A stretch of DNA of 58,941 nt from Rhodobiaceae bacterium (lineage in GTDB: Bacteria; Pseudomonadota; Alphaproteobacteria; RS24). The first letter of the stretch is position 1; each line of letters starts with the position of its first letter. Made by a program: the position numbers and the translations under genes. Shown here piece by piece: positions 38,377 to 47,491 of this stretch. A model generated the notes under the pieces. It saw only the letters and a list, made by a program, of their open reading frames with translations, did not search any database and was not told where the DNA came from. The stretch spans positions 36,818-95,758 of the forward strand of contig JAHEGN010000008.1 of assembly GCA_024645085.1 (NCBI GenBank), in the 5' to 3' direction.

Positions 38377-38404
38377 TTGTTTATTTCATTGATTTTGGTA
38401 TAAT
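38377..38404 (+). promoter_or_regulatory. Probable sigma-70-type promoter of rho
   Basis: TTGTTT at 38377-38382, a 16-base spacer and a perfect TATAAT at 38399-38404 precede rho by about 80 bp. The -35 is weak (three of six). A short hairpin (AGCCT/AGGCT with a four-base loop, 38428-38441) lies in the leader, where autogenous control of rho could act. Confidence 0.6.
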
Positions 38405-38486
38405 GAGGGCTCTCCGCTATTGACGATAGCCTTATCAGGCTGGCGCTATTTCAAAAAATTGCTGGCCTCTATTTTACGGAACACCC

Positions 38487-39752
38487 ATGAACCAGATCAA
38501 ACTTGAGGATCTCAAGGCGCGTACGCCGACAGAACTTTTGGCTTTTGCCGAAGAACACGATATTGAAAACGCTTCGGCAATGCTGAAACAGGATATGCTA
38601 TTTGCTATTCTAAAACGCTTGGCAGAAAACGACACGACGATTATCGGCGAGGGTGTTGTTGAAGTGTTGCAAGACGGCTTTGGCTTCTTGCGTTCGCCAG
38701 ACGCCAATTATTTGCCGGGGCCAGATGATATTTATGTCAGCCCGTCGCAAATCCGTCGTTTTGCTCTGCGTTCCGGCGACACAGTGGAAGGTGAAATTCG
38801 CAGCCCGAAAGATGGCGAGCGATATTTTGCACTGCTCAAGCTGAATAAAATCAACTTTGAAGATCCGGAAAAAGCCCGTCAAAAAGTTCACTTTGATAAT
38901 TTAACGCCGCTTTATCCTGACAGCCCATTCCGCATGGAAGTCACCGATCCGAATGTGAAAGACTCGTCGTCGCGCGTGATTGATATTGTGGCGCCTTTTG
39001 GTAAGGGGCAGCGGGCGCTGATTGTGGCGCCGCCGCGTACCGGTAAAACCGTATTGTTGCAAAATATCGCTAAATCAATCGCCGCCAATCACCCAGAATG
39101 TTATTTGATTGTGCTGCTGATTGATGAGCGACCCGAAGAAGTGACCGATATGCAGCGCTCTGTGCAGGGCGAAGTGGTGTCGTCAACCTTTGATGAGCCA
39201 GCCACGCGCCACGTACAAGTTGCCGAAATGGTCATTGAAAAAGCCAAGCGCCTGGTTGAGCATGGTCGCGATGTGGTGATTTTGCTAGACAGTATCACCC
39301 GCCTTGGTCGGGCCTATAATACAGTCGTGCCAAGCTCCGGCAAGGTTTTGACCGGTGGTGTAGACGCCAATGCGTTGCAACGGCCGAAACGGTTTTTCGG
39401 CGCCGCTCGTAACATTGAAGAAGGCGGCTCGCTGACCATTATCTCAACGGCGCTTATCGAAACTGGCTCGCGTATGGATGAGGTCATTTTTGAAGAATTT
39501 AAAGGCACCGGTAACTCAGAAGTGGTGCTTGATCGCAAGGTCGCCGACAAGCGCGTCTTCCCTGCTATTGATATTATGAAATCCGGCACACGCAAAGAAG
39601 AGTTGCTGACAGATAAAGACACGCTGTCAAAAATCTACGTGCTGCGGCGTATCCTCAACCCAATGGGCTCGGTCGATGCGATTGAATTCCTGCTTGATAA
39701 GCTGAAAAACACCAAAACCAATGAAGAGTTCTTTGACTCGATGAACACTTAA
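38487..39752 (+). CDS. rho: Transcription termination factor Rho
   Basis: Rho is the hexameric RNA helicase that ends transcription at Rho-dependent sites. The N-terminal part has the RNA-binding OSB domain with [18 protein letters not shown](I)YVSP. The ATPase core has Walker [17 protein letters not shown] near residue 180 and Walker [15 protein letters not shown]- and R-loop segments [11 protein letters not shown] and the C-terminal [17 protein letters not shown] are typical. At 421 residues it is normal length. Since the window has few hairpin terminators and many touching convergent genes, Rho-dependent termination is likely important here. Confidence 0.99.
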   Translation: MNQIKLEDLKARTPTELLAFAEEHDIENASAMLKQDMLFAILKRLAENDTTIIGEGVVEVLQDGFGFLRSPDANYLPGPDDIYVSPSQIRRFALRSGDTVEGEIRSPKDGERYFALLKLNKINFEDPEKARQKVHFDNLTPLYPDSPFRMEVTDPNVKDSSSRVIDIVAPFGKGQRALIVAPPRTGKTVLLQNIAKSIAANHPECYLIVLLIDERPEEVTDMQRSVQGEVVSSTFDEPATRHVQVAEMVIEKAKRLVEHGRDVVILLDSITRLGRAYNTVVPSSGKVLTGGVDANALQRPKRFFGAARNIEEGGSLTIISTALIETGSRMDEVIFEEFKGTGNSEVVLDRKVADKRVFPAIDIMKSGTRKEELLTDKDTLSKIYVLRRILNPMGSVDAIEFLLDKLKNTKTNEEFFDSMNT

Positions 39753-39773
39753 GCGGCTTAAGCGGCGGCTTAC

Positions 39774-40472
39774 TTAACCAAGATTGGCGGCAAAAAGCGC
39801 CAGCGTGCGCTGGTGGGCGGTTTGCGTTGCCGCCTCGTCATAATGCTCGCCGCCCTTGCGGGTAAAGGCATGGTCTTGTTCAGCATAATCATAAACCGTG
39901 ACTTGCGGATGCGGGTCGAGGCCCGCATGAATGGCGGCTTGCGCCTCGGCTGGCACAAAGGCATCGAGCCCGGCGACATGCAGGGCTAGAGGTGCAGATA
40001 TATTTTCCGCCTCGCTCAACAGGTCTTGAATGCCGACGCCGTAATAGCCGACATTGACATCCGCATTGGTGCGGGTGGCGGCTAGATAGGCCATCCGGCC
40101 GCCGAGGCAAAAGCCGACTGTGCCGATTTTGCCATTGCAGCCAGCGTCGGCTCGCAAAGTGTCAATCGCCGCTTGAATGTCGGTGACGCCGAGATCGCCG
40201 TCAAAGGCATTCATTAAGGCAAAGGCCTTTTGCCATTCGGCTTCACTCTGATCGGTCAGCGAAACATTTGGCTCAATGCGCCAAAAGAGATCTGGCGCCA
40301 AGGCCAGATAGCCCTCGCTGGCCAGCCAGTCGGCGACGTCGCGAATATTCTGGTTCACACCGAAAATCTCTTGGATGACAATCACCCCGCCGCGCGGCGT
40401 GGTGCCGTCAGCTGGCCGGGCCAGATAGGCGTCGAAGCTTCCGTCATTTGTTGCAATGTTTATTTGCGTCAT
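39774..40472 (-). CDS. Dienelactone hydrolase family protein
   Basis: A 232-residue alpha/beta-hydrolase of the dienelactone hydrolase family. The catalytic triad can be read as Cys in GTVGFCLGGRMAYL, Asp in the HVAGLDAFVP region and His in AEQDHAFTRKGGEHYDE. The N-terminal GGVIVIQEIFGVNQNIRDVADWLA is typical. The ATG at 40472 has a GGGGAA ribosome site; a TTG four codons upstream is unlikely. Most members act on unknown cytoplasmic esters, so aromatic degradation should not be assumed. It forms a minus-strand pair with the YyaL-type gene, inserted between rho and mnmE. Confidence 0.88.
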   Translation of the reverse strand: MTQINIATNDGSFDAYLARPADGTTPRGGVIVIQEIFGVNQNIRDVADWLASEGYLALAPDLFWRIEPNVSLTDQSEAEWQKAFALMNAFDGDLGVTDIQAAIDTLRADAGCNGKIGTVGFCLGGRMAYLAATRTNADVNVGYYGVGIQDLLSEAENISAPLALHVAGLDAFVPAEAQAAIHAGLDPHPQVTVYDYAEQDHAFTRKGGEHYDEAATQTAHQRTLALFAANLG

Positions 40473-40517
40473 TTTGTTCCCCAATTGTGATTGCCGGCGA
40501 CCATGAAGCGCGCGCGG

Positions 40518-42593
40518 CTATGAAAGTGAATTTTGTCTTTGCTTTATCAAATCGTCAAGGGCAGCGGACAAGGCTTCAGCCGAACGGATGGGTGCCAAGC
40601 AGGTGGTGCCAGGACAAACATAGGCCGTCGGCGCACCGTCTAAGGCTGTCTTGCCATGCGCCGGATGGCTCTCTGGCAAGCGCTGGTCTGGGTGCGGGCA
40701 AGTGACATATTTGGCAAAGATACGGTGCTCTTGGGCGGCGCGCTTGAGGGCGATAAAGTCGGCGTCCTCTCGGCCAGCGGCACCGGCCAAGATGATAATA
40801 CTGACACTGTGATCAAGCGTCAGCTTGCCGAGCAAGAGGCTGGTCATTGATGGATATTGCTTGGCTAGCAGGCCCGACAGGGCAACAAAAGCCGCCTCGG
40901 CGCGCTGGCGATAGCTTTGCTGACCGGTCAGTGCCGCCAATTGACCCAATGCCATGACGGCGGCGGCATTGGCGCTGGGGGCTGCATTGTCTTGCGCCGG
41001 ACGGTTGCGCACCAACAGGCCCTCGGTGTCGGCTTGATTGGCAAAATAAGCGCCGCGCGCGGTGTCTATAAAGCCCGCCTGTAAATGCGCCGCCCAGCCC
41101 TCGGCGACGGCGAGGTAATCAAGATTGCCGGTTAATGTGGCTAAGCCGCAGGCGGCGCTCGCGCCAAAAGCGAGGTCGCCAGCTAAGCTGAGGTCGAGCT
41201 GTTGACCGTTGCGGGCACTATGCGCCAGTCCGCCTTCGGCTGTATCAAGGGCGGCGCGCATAGCGGCAAAAGCGGTCTCGGCCAGAGCCGCCCAATCGGG
41301 TCGATCGAAAAGCGCCGCGGCGTCGCAAAGCGCGGCAATCGCCATGGCGTTCCAATCAGCGAGAATTTTATCATCGCGACCGGGCCGCACGCGCTGATGA
41401 CGTATGGCCAAGAGCGTGGCGCGAGCGGCGTCGAAATCAGCCTCATCGTCGGCCTCACCATCGGGGTCGCTGGTGATGTGCAAACGATTGGCGATATTAT
41501 GGCCCTCGAAATTACCGCCCTCAGTGATGCCATAGGCGGCACAAAAGGCTTCGGCTTCGGCGCCGAGATGGGTGCTTATTTCGGCCTTTGACCAAACATA
41601 AAACCGGCCCTCTTCGCCTTCCGTGTCGGCGTCGAGGCTGGCGGCAAAGGCGCCGCCCTCGGTTTGCATGTCGCGAGCCAACCAGTCAATGGTGTCAGCG
41701 ATACGACGGGCGATGATTGGGTCGGGCTGCTGTCGGTAGACGTCGCACATCAGTTGGATGAGCAGCGCATTGTCATAGAGCATTTTTTCAAAATGCGGCA
41801 CCAGCCATTCGGCGTCGACACTATAGCGAGCAAAGCCGCCGCCAATGTGATCATATAGGCCGCCTGCACACATGCGCGATAGGCTGAAGCGCACCGCTTC
41901 GGTGATGTCGTCATCGCCAAGAAGTTGGCCTTGCGCGGCGAGGAATTGATAGAGAAAGGGCTGCGGAAATTTCGGGGCACCGGCCAAGCCGCCGAGCGTG
42001 CGATCGATATGGGCGCTCATGCTTTGGGCGGCACGGCGTGGCAAATCGGCCGGCATATCGCCGCGCGCATCAGCCCGGGCGCGGGCGCTAAGCCCGTCGG
42101 CAAGCGTCTGGGCGTTTTTTGCAATACGCGCGGGCTCTTGGGTGTAAAGCCTTGATAGTTCTTGCAGAATTTGCATGAACCCGGGGCGGCCATAGTGCGG
42201 TAATTTGGGAAAATAAGTGCCACCCCAAAACGGCCGGGCCTCGGTATCAAGAAACATGGTGAGCGGCCAACCGCCCTGCTCGCCCATCATCGACAGGGCG
42301 GTCATGTAAATATCATCAAGATCGGGGCGTTCTTCGCGGTCGAGTTTGATGCACACATAATGCGCATTCATCAGCGCCGCGACCTCGTCATCTTCGAAAC
42401 TTTCATGCGCCATGACGTGACACCAATGGCACGCCGCATAGCCGACCGAGAGCAGCACCGGCACATTGCGGCGCCGCGCTTCGTCAAACACCGCCTGTTC
42501 CCACGGCTGCCAATGCACAGGATTATCTTTATGCTGCTGCAGATACGGTGAGGTGGCTTCGGCGAGACGGTTTTGGTTGAACTGATTTGTCAT
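40518..42593 (-). CDS. YyaL-type protein: DUF255 thioredoxin domain plus glycoside-hydrolase-like (alpha/alpha)6 barrel
   Basis: A 691-residue member of the YyaL/SPATA20 family. The N-terminal thioredoxin-fold domain carries HWQPWEQAVFDEA, then SVGYAACHWCHVMAHESFED with a CxxC-like AACHWCH site near residue 60, and GGWPLTMFLD. The rest resembles an epimerase/cellobiose-epimerase-like barrel (for example GGLYDHIGGGFARYSVDAEWLVPHF, given in parts). Biochemical function is unknown. The frame is open upstream, but ATG 42593 before TNQFNQNRLAEATSPYLQQH matches the family start. It is 45 bp upstream of the hydrolase on the same strand. Confidence 0.92.
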   Translation of the reverse strand: MTNQFNQNRLAEATSPYLQQHKDNPVHWQPWEQAVFDEARRRNVPVLLSVGYAACHWCHVMAHESFEDDEVAALMNAHYVCIKLDREERPDLDDIYMTALSMMGEQGGWPLTMFLDTEARPFWGGTYFPKLPHYGRPGFMQILQELSRLYTQEPARIAKNAQTLADGLSARARADARGDMPADLPRRAAQSMSAHIDRTLGGLAGAPKFPQPFLYQFLAAQGQLLGDDDITEAVRFSLSRMCAGGLYDHIGGGFARYSVDAEWLVPHFEKMLYDNALLIQLMCDVYRQQPDPIIARRIADTIDWLARDMQTEGGAFAASLDADTEGEEGRFYVWSKAEISTHLGAEAEAFCAAYGITEGGNFEGHNIANRLHITSDPDGEADDEADFDAARATLLAIRHQRVRPGRDDKILADWNAMAIAALCDAAALFDRPDWAALAETAFAAMRAALDTAEGGLAHSARNGQQLDLSLAGDLAFGASAACGLATLTGNLDYLAVAEGWAAHLQAGFIDTARGAYFANQADTEGLLVRNRPAQDNAAPSANAAAVMALGQLAALTGQQSYRQRAEAAFVALSGLLAKQYPSMTSLLLGKLTLDHSVSIIILAGAAGREDADFIALKRAAQEHRIFAKYVTCPHPDQRLPESHPAHGKTALDGAPTAYVCPGTTCLAPIRSAEALSAALDDLIKQRQNSLS

Positions 42594-42666
42594 ATGCGCC
42601 ACTTTAGCCAAGCTATTGCGGAATGCTAGTCCTGATCGGCTGGTGCGGCAAATCAATGAGGGTTAT

Positions 42667-43992
42667 ATGAGCAAGCAAATGAGCGCCGATGGCGATACGG
42701 TCTTTGCCCTGTCGACGGCGCCGGGGCGTGCCGCCTTGGCTGTGGTGCGCTTGAGCGGGCCGCAGGCTTTTGATGCACTGGCGGCGCTGGGGGTGAAACA
42801 ATTGCCACCGCCACGGCAAGCCAGCTTGCGTAAAATCTATCACCCGCAAGATGGCGCCCTGCTCGATGAAGCGCTGGTTCTCTTATTTCAAGCGCCGCAT
42901 AGTTTCACCGGAGAGCATATGGTTGAGCTGCATATTCATGGCGGCATTGCCTGCACTCAATCAGTGCTCGAGGCGCTGGCCGGTTTGGATGATGTGCGAC
43001 CAGCTGAGGCTGGCGCCTTTACCCGGCGGGCGGTGATGAATGGGCGAATGGATTTAACTGGCGCCGAGGCGATTGCCGATTTGATTGACGCCGAGGGGCG
43101 CGCGCAACAGCAACAAGCGCTTAATCAAATGGCCGGTGGCTTGCGCGACTTAATGACCAATTGGCGCGATGAGCTGAAACAGACATTGGCGCATTTGGAA
43201 GCCGACCTCGAATTTGCTGATGAAGATTTACCCGGCGGTCTCGGCCGCGCCGCTTTGAAACGGGTGCCAGAATTGCGCGCTGCCATGCAGGCGCATGTGG
43301 CGGACGAACGCGGCTTGCGCTTGCGCGACGGCTTGCGGGTCGCTCTATTAGGCCCGCCAAACGCCGGAAAGTCCAGCATTATCAATATGTTGGCCGGTCG
43401 CGATGCGGCTATAGTGTCGGCCCGCGCTGGCACCACACGCGATGTGATTGAGGTTGCCATGGTGCTTGGCGGCGTGCCGGTGACGCTGGTCGATACGGCT
43501 GGCCTGCGGGCGGCGGGCGACGACATTGAACGCGAGGGCGTGCGCCGCGCCCTGCTTCAGGCCGAGGAAGCCGACTTGCGGATTTGGGTGAGCGCCGCCG
43601 ATGTCGAGGCGATTGAGACGCCGCCGAACAGCGCCAGCGACTTGACCCTATATAATAAGACCGATTTGCAGGCGGCGCCGGATGGCTTTGATTTTGCCCT
43701 ATCGACGACAACCGGCGATGGCGTTACCGGGTTTTTCGAGGCGTTGGCGACGCTGATCAGCGAGCGCTATGGGGTGCGGGAAGCGCCGGTGCTGACGCGG
43801 CAACGGCACAAACAGGCTTTGTCTGAGGCTATTGTGTGCTTGCAGCGGGCCGAAGAAATTGCCGATAGCGGGCTTGAGTTGGCGGCTGAGGATTTGCGCT
43901 TAGCGGCACGCGCTCTGGGGCGAATCACTGGGGCGGTTGATGTCGAGGCGCTGTTGGACATCGTCTTTGCTGATTTCTGCATTGGCAAATAG
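42667..43992 (+). CDS. mnmE: tRNA modification GTPase MnmE (TrmE)
   Basis: MnmE works with MnmG to add the carboxymethylaminomethyl group to U34 of certain tRNAs. The N-terminal formyl-THF-binding domain has DTVFALSTAPGRAALAVVRL and RRAVMNGRMDLTGAEAIADL. The inserted G domain shows LGPPNAGKSSI near residue 233, a DTAGLR switch and NKTD. The C-terminal CIGK ends with the family cysteine. ATG at 42667 with GAGGG upstream gives 441 residues. It starts the mnmE-mnmG-rsmG-parA-parB run. Confidence 0.98.
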   Translation: MSKQMSADGDTVFALSTAPGRAALAVVRLSGPQAFDALAALGVKQLPPPRQASLRKIYHPQDGALLDEALVLLFQAPHSFTGEHMVELHIHGGIACTQSVLEALAGLDDVRPAEAGAFTRRAVMNGRMDLTGAEAIADLIDAEGRAQQQQALNQMAGGLRDLMTNWRDELKQTLAHLEADLEFADEDLPGGLGRAALKRVPELRAAMQAHVADERGLRLRDGLRVALLGPPNAGKSSIINMLAGRDAAIVSARAGTTRDVIEVAMVLGGVPVTLVDTAGLRAAGDDIEREGVRRALLQAEEADLRIWVSAADVEAIETPPNSASDLTLYNKTDLQAAPDGFDFALSTTTGDGVTGFFEALATLISERYGVREAPVLTRQRHKQALSEAIVCLQRAEEIADSGLELAAEDLRLAARALGRITGAVDVEALLDIVFADFCIGK

Positions 43993-43998
43993 ATTAAA

Positions 43999-44014
43999 TG
44001 TTTCACGTGAAACA
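43999..44014. other. parS centromere site 1
   Basis: A perfect 16-bp copy of TGTTTCACGTGAAACA lies in the mnmE-mnmG gap. This is the universal chromosomal parS sequence bound by ParB. Flanking A and T extend the symmetry to 18 bp. It is about 7 kb from oriC and 2.6 kb upstream of parA. Confidence 0.97.
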
Positions 44015-44065
44015 TTGGCCATGCCGACGCTTGAGTTTTCGCGCTGAGAAGGTTACAACCGCGCC

Positions 44066-45970
44066 ATGAACACAAAACCAAACCATTGGGATGTCATTGT
44101 TATTGGTGGCGGGCACGCCGGTTGCGAAGCGGCGGCGGCGGCAGCGCGTTATGGCGCGCGCACGGTGCTGTTGACCCATAAGCTTGAGACAATCGGCGAA
44201 ATGTCGTGCAATCCGGCCATTGGCGGTGTTGGCAAGGGCCATTTGGTGCGCGAGATTGATGCGCTGGATGGTTTAATGGGCCGGGTATCTGATGTTGCTG
44301 GTATTCAATTCCGCTTGCTTAATCGCCGCAAAGGCCCCGCGGTTCAGGGCCCGCGCACACAGGCTGACCGCAAGCTCTATCGCTTGGCCATGCAGCAAGC
44401 CATTCAGCAAACCGATAATTTGTCGGTTTTGGCGGCGGCGGTTGATGACATTATGGTCAAGGATGGCCGCGCCACCGGCGTTGTGACGGCTGATGGGCAG
44501 AGCCATTATGCGGCGGCCATTGTTTTGACAACCGGCACTTTCCTCGATGGTATTATTCATATTGGCACGCGGCGCGTGGCTGCTGGTCGGCATGGCGAGG
44601 CACCGGCGATTAATCTGTCGAAACGCCTATACGCGCTGGCCGAAGAAACCGGCGCCCTTTCCATGGGCCGGTTGAAGACCGGGACGCCAGCGCGACTGAA
44701 CGGCAAAACCATTGATAAGCAGCGCCTTGAGGCGCAACCAGCCGATGATGAGCCAGTGCCGTTTTCATTTATGACCAGCCATATTGAGACGCCGCAAACG
44801 GTTTGTCATATCACCGGCACGACGCAGGCGACATTTGATATTATCGAGAAAAACATCAATCTATCGGCGGTTTATTCAGGGCAAATTAAGGGTGTTGGCC
44901 CGCGTTATTGCCCGTCGATTGAAGATAAGGTGGCGCGTTTTCCAGAACGCAAACATCATCAGATTTTCCTCGAGCCGGAAGGCCTCGACGATGACACGGT
45001 GTATCCAAATGGTATTTCCACCTCGCTGCCAGCCGATGTGCAGGACGCGTTTATTCGCACCATTCCGGGGCTTGAGAAGGTTGAAATTTTGCGCCCGGGC
45101 TACGCTATTGAATATGATTATGTCGACCCGCGCGCCCTCTTGCCGAGCTTGGAAACCAAGGCTTTGCCGGGGTTGTTTTTGGCGGGCCAGATCAATGGCA
45201 CCACCGGCTATGAAGAAGCCGCTGGTCAGGGCCTTGTCGCTGGGTTGAATGCGGCGCGCCAAGCGGGCGGCGCCGATTCGGTGTTATTTGACCGTTCGGA
45301 AGCCTATTTGGGCGTGATGATTGATGATTTGGTAACCAAGGGTGTGTCGGAGCCCTATCGCATGTTCACCGCCCGGGCCGAATATCGCCTGACCTTGCGG
45401 GCCGATAATGCCGACCAGCGCTTGACCGCCAAAGGCGTCGCAGCGGGTATTGTCGGCACCGCGCGCGACCAACATTTTACCGCCAAAATGCATGAGTTAA
45501 CGGCGGCGCGGGCGCTGGCCCAATCAAAGAAAATGACGCCAAGCGAGGCGGCGACGCACGGCCTGCAGTTGCGCGCCGATGGGGTGCGCCGGACAATGCT
45601 TGACCTCTTAGCCTATCCGAAGATTTCATGGCAGGACTTGGCGCAAATTTGGCCAGAAATGAATGATCTGGCGCCGACGATTCGCCAGCAAATTGAAACC
45701 GATGCGCTCTATGCCGGCTATCTTGACCGGCAATCGGCCGATATTGATGCGTTCCGGCGCGACGAGGCCCTGCTGTTGCCGACGACGATTGATTATTTGA
45801 ACCTCGAGGGCATGGCCACGGAAGTGCGCCAGAAATTAGCCGCCGCCCGCCCCGTCACCTTGGGCCAAGCGGCGCGACTGGACGGTATGACACCGGCCGC
45901 GCTGACGCTGCTTTTGCACCATGCGCGCAAGGCCAAACCGAGCCCTGCCGGTTCCGCCGCCAAACCATAG
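44066..45970 (+). CDS. mnmG: tRNA uridine-5-carboxymethylaminomethyl synthesis enzyme MnmG (GidA)
   Basis: MnmG is the FAD/NADH partner of MnmE in wobble-uridine modification. The N-terminal FAD motif is [21 protein letters not shown]. Signature segments are [21 protein letters not shown], (given in two halves: [11 protein letters not shown] and [10 protein letters not shown]), [22 protein letters not shown] and [15 protein letters not shown]. The 634 residues are standard, ending in a basic Ala/Pro tail. It lies 73 bp after mnmE, with parS site 1 in between, and eight bp before rsmG. Confidence 0.98.
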   Translation: MNTKPNHWDVIVIGGGHAGCEAAAAAARYGARTVLLTHKLETIGEMSCNPAIGGVGKGHLVREIDALDGLMGRVSDVAGIQFRLLNRRKGPAVQGPRTQADRKLYRLAMQQAIQQTDNLSVLAAAVDDIMVKDGRATGVVTADGQSHYAAAIVLTTGTFLDGIIHIGTRRVAAGRHGEAPAINLSKRLYALAEETGALSMGRLKTGTPARLNGKTIDKQRLEAQPADDEPVPFSFMTSHIETPQTVCHITGTTQATFDIIEKNINLSAVYSGQIKGVGPRYCPSIEDKVARFPERKHHQIFLEPEGLDDDTVYPNGISTSLPADVQDAFIRTIPGLEKVEILRPGYAIEYDYVDPRALLPSLETKALPGLFLAGQINGTTGYEEAAGQGLVAGLNAARQAGGADSVLFDRSEAYLGVMIDDLVTKGVSEPYRMFTARAEYRLTLRADNADQRLTAKGVAAGIVGTARDQHFTAKMHELTAARALAQSKKMTPSEAATHGLQLRADGVRRTMLDLLAYPKISWQDLAQIWPEMNDLAPTIRQQIETDALYAGYLDRQSADIDAFRRDEALLLPTTIDYLNLEGMATEVRQKLAAARPVTLGQAARLDGMTPAALTLLLHHARKAKPSPAGSAAKP

Positions 45971-45978
45971 GCGCTGCT

Positions 45979-46611
45979 ATGTCACCGCAAGATTTTTCCG
46001 CGCAGTTCAATGTTTCACGTGAAACAATGCAGCAGCTTGTGACCTATCAAGCGCTGTTGGGTAAATGGCAGCAGAAAATCAACCTCGTTGGCCCGGCCAC
46101 ACTCGAACAGTTTTGGACCCGCCATGTCGCCGACTCGGCGCAGCTTCTGGGCTTGGCGGACGCCGATCACCTAAGCTGGCTCGATCTTGGCAGTGGTGGT
46201 GGCTTTCCCGGTCTTGTCTTGGCGATGATGTTGCAGCCGCGCGGCGGCTATGTGCATTTGGTCGAGAGCGATGAGCGCAAAGTGGCGTTTCTGCGCACGA
46301 TTATTCGCGAAACCGGCGCCCCGGCTGAGGTGCATTTAAGCCGGATTGAGGCGCTGGCTGCGGATCAACCCGAGGCTTTGGCGGGCGTGCAGGTGATTAC
46401 CGCGCGGGCTTTGGCGGCTTTGCCGAAACTCTTACCATGGGTGGCGCCATTTTTCACTTCATCCACAATTGCGCTGCTGCATAAGGGGCGCGGATGGCAA
46501 GAAGAATTGACGGAGGCCGAACAATCGTGGAAACTACAGGCTGAGATTATCCAAAGCGTTACCGATGAGGCGGCGCGGATTATCAAAGTAAGCCAATTGG
46601 CGCAATTGTAA
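45979..46611 (+). CDS. rsmG: 16S rRNA (guanine(527)-N7)-methyltransferase RsmG (GidB)
   Basis: RsmG methylates G527 of 16S rRNA using SAM. The N-terminal LLGKWQQKINLVGPATLEQFW and the SAM motif WLDLGSGGGFPGLVLA are diagnostic, followed by VESDERKVAFLRTI. At 210 residues it is normal. The first codons double as DNA: a complete parS palindrome encodes part of QFNVSRETM near residue 12, a well-known coincidence in alphaproteobacteria. It lies in mnmE-mnmG-rsmG-parA-parB, with parA 41 bp downstream. Confidence 0.97.
   Translation: MSPQDFSAQFNVSRETMQQLVTYQALLGKWQQKINLVGPATLEQFWTRHVADSAQLLGLADADHLSWLDLGSGGGFPGLVLAMMLQPRGGYVHLVESDERKVAFLRTIIRETGAPAEVHLSRIEALAADQPEALAGVQVITARALAALPKLLPWVAPFFTSSTIALLHKGRGWQEELTEAEQSWKLQAEIIQSVTDEAARIIKVSQLAQL
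46011..46026. other. parS centromere site 2, inside rsmG
   Basis: A second perfect TGTTTCACGTGAAACA lies in the 5' coding end of rsmG, where it encodes VSRET. It is about 2 kb from site 1. The two sites flank mnmG and probably form the ParB-nucleating cluster for origin segregation. Confidence 0.97.
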
Positions 46612-46652
46612 AAAATTGCAAACCAGCCGCATTTGTTGAGGTTTAGCCGTTT

Positions 46653-47483
46653 ATGAATGATCTAGAGACCGCAAAACCAGCCGCCCCGCGCATGATGTGC
46701 ATGGCCAACCAAAAAGGTGGCGTGGGCAAGACTACCACGGCGATTAATTTGGGCACGGCGCTGGCGGCGATCGGCGAACCGGTGCTGATGATTGATTTGG
46801 ACCCGCAAGGCAATGCAAGCACTGGCATGGGGCTTGACCGCGAAGCCCGTAAACACACAAGTTTTGAAGTATTATTGGGTGACGAGCCGCTGGAAGCGGC
46901 GATTCACACCACAGCCGTGCCCGGATTTGACGTTATACCCTCCAGTATGGACCTTTTGGGGGTCGAGGTTGAGCTGTCAGACAACCCGCGCCGGCTTTAT
47001 CGTCTTAAGGACGAACTAGCCGCATTTCTGGGAAAAAACCCTGAAAATGCCCGCCGTTATAAATATATTTTCGTCGATTGTCCGCCAAGTCTGAATATGT
47101 TGACGCTCAATGCCATGGTAGCGGCGCAATCTGTTTTAGTGCCGCTGCAATGTGAATTTTTTGCGCTTGAAGGGCTGAGCCAGCTGTTGCACACGATTGA
47201 TCAGGTGAAGGACGGCCTCAATGCCGATCTCGACATTCAGGGCATTGTGCTGACGATGTATGATTTGCGCAATAATTTGTCAGCACAAGTTGAGGATGAT
47301 GTTCGCACGCATTTCGCCGACATGGTTTATCAAACCGTCATCCCACGCAATGTGCGCGTGTCGGAGGCGCCGTCATTTGGCAAACCGGCGCTGCTTTATG
47401 ATCACAAATGCGCCGGCAGTCTGGCTTATATGAAATTGGCGTCGGAACTTATTCAGCGCGAGCGCAAACGCACCGCAAGTTAG
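46653..47483 (+). CDS. parA: Chromosome partitioning ATPase ParA (Soj)
   Basis: ParA is the DNA-binding ATPase that moves ParB-parS complexes apart. The deviant Walker A is ANQKGGVGKTTTAINLG (Lys21 and Lys26), with Walker A' MIDLDPQGNASTG and Walker B FVDCPPSLNMLT. The 276 residues fit the chromosomal Soj type without the plasmid N-terminal HTH. It is followed eight bp later by parB and preceded by rsmG. Two parS sites are immediately upstream. Confidence 0.98.
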   Translation: MNDLETAKPAAPRMMCMANQKGGVGKTTTAINLGTALAAIGEPVLMIDLDPQGNASTGMGLDREARKHTSFEVLLGDEPLEAAIHTTAVPGFDVIPSSMDLLGVEVELSDNPRRLYRLKDELAAFLGKNPENARRYKYIFVDCPPSLNMLTLNAMVAAQSVLVPLQCEFFALEGLSQLLHTIDQVKDGLNADLDIQGIVLTMYDLRNNLSAQVEDDVRTHFADMVYQTVIPRNVRVSEAPSFGKPALLYDHKCAGSLAYMKLASELIQRERKRTAS

Positions 47484-47491
47484 GAAAACAA

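Noticed and set aside
39748-39762. CTTAAGC/GCTTAAG repeat after rho as an intrinsic terminator
   Set aside because: The arms leave a one-base loop, the stem is AT-rich and no U-tract follows, so it is not a credible terminator.
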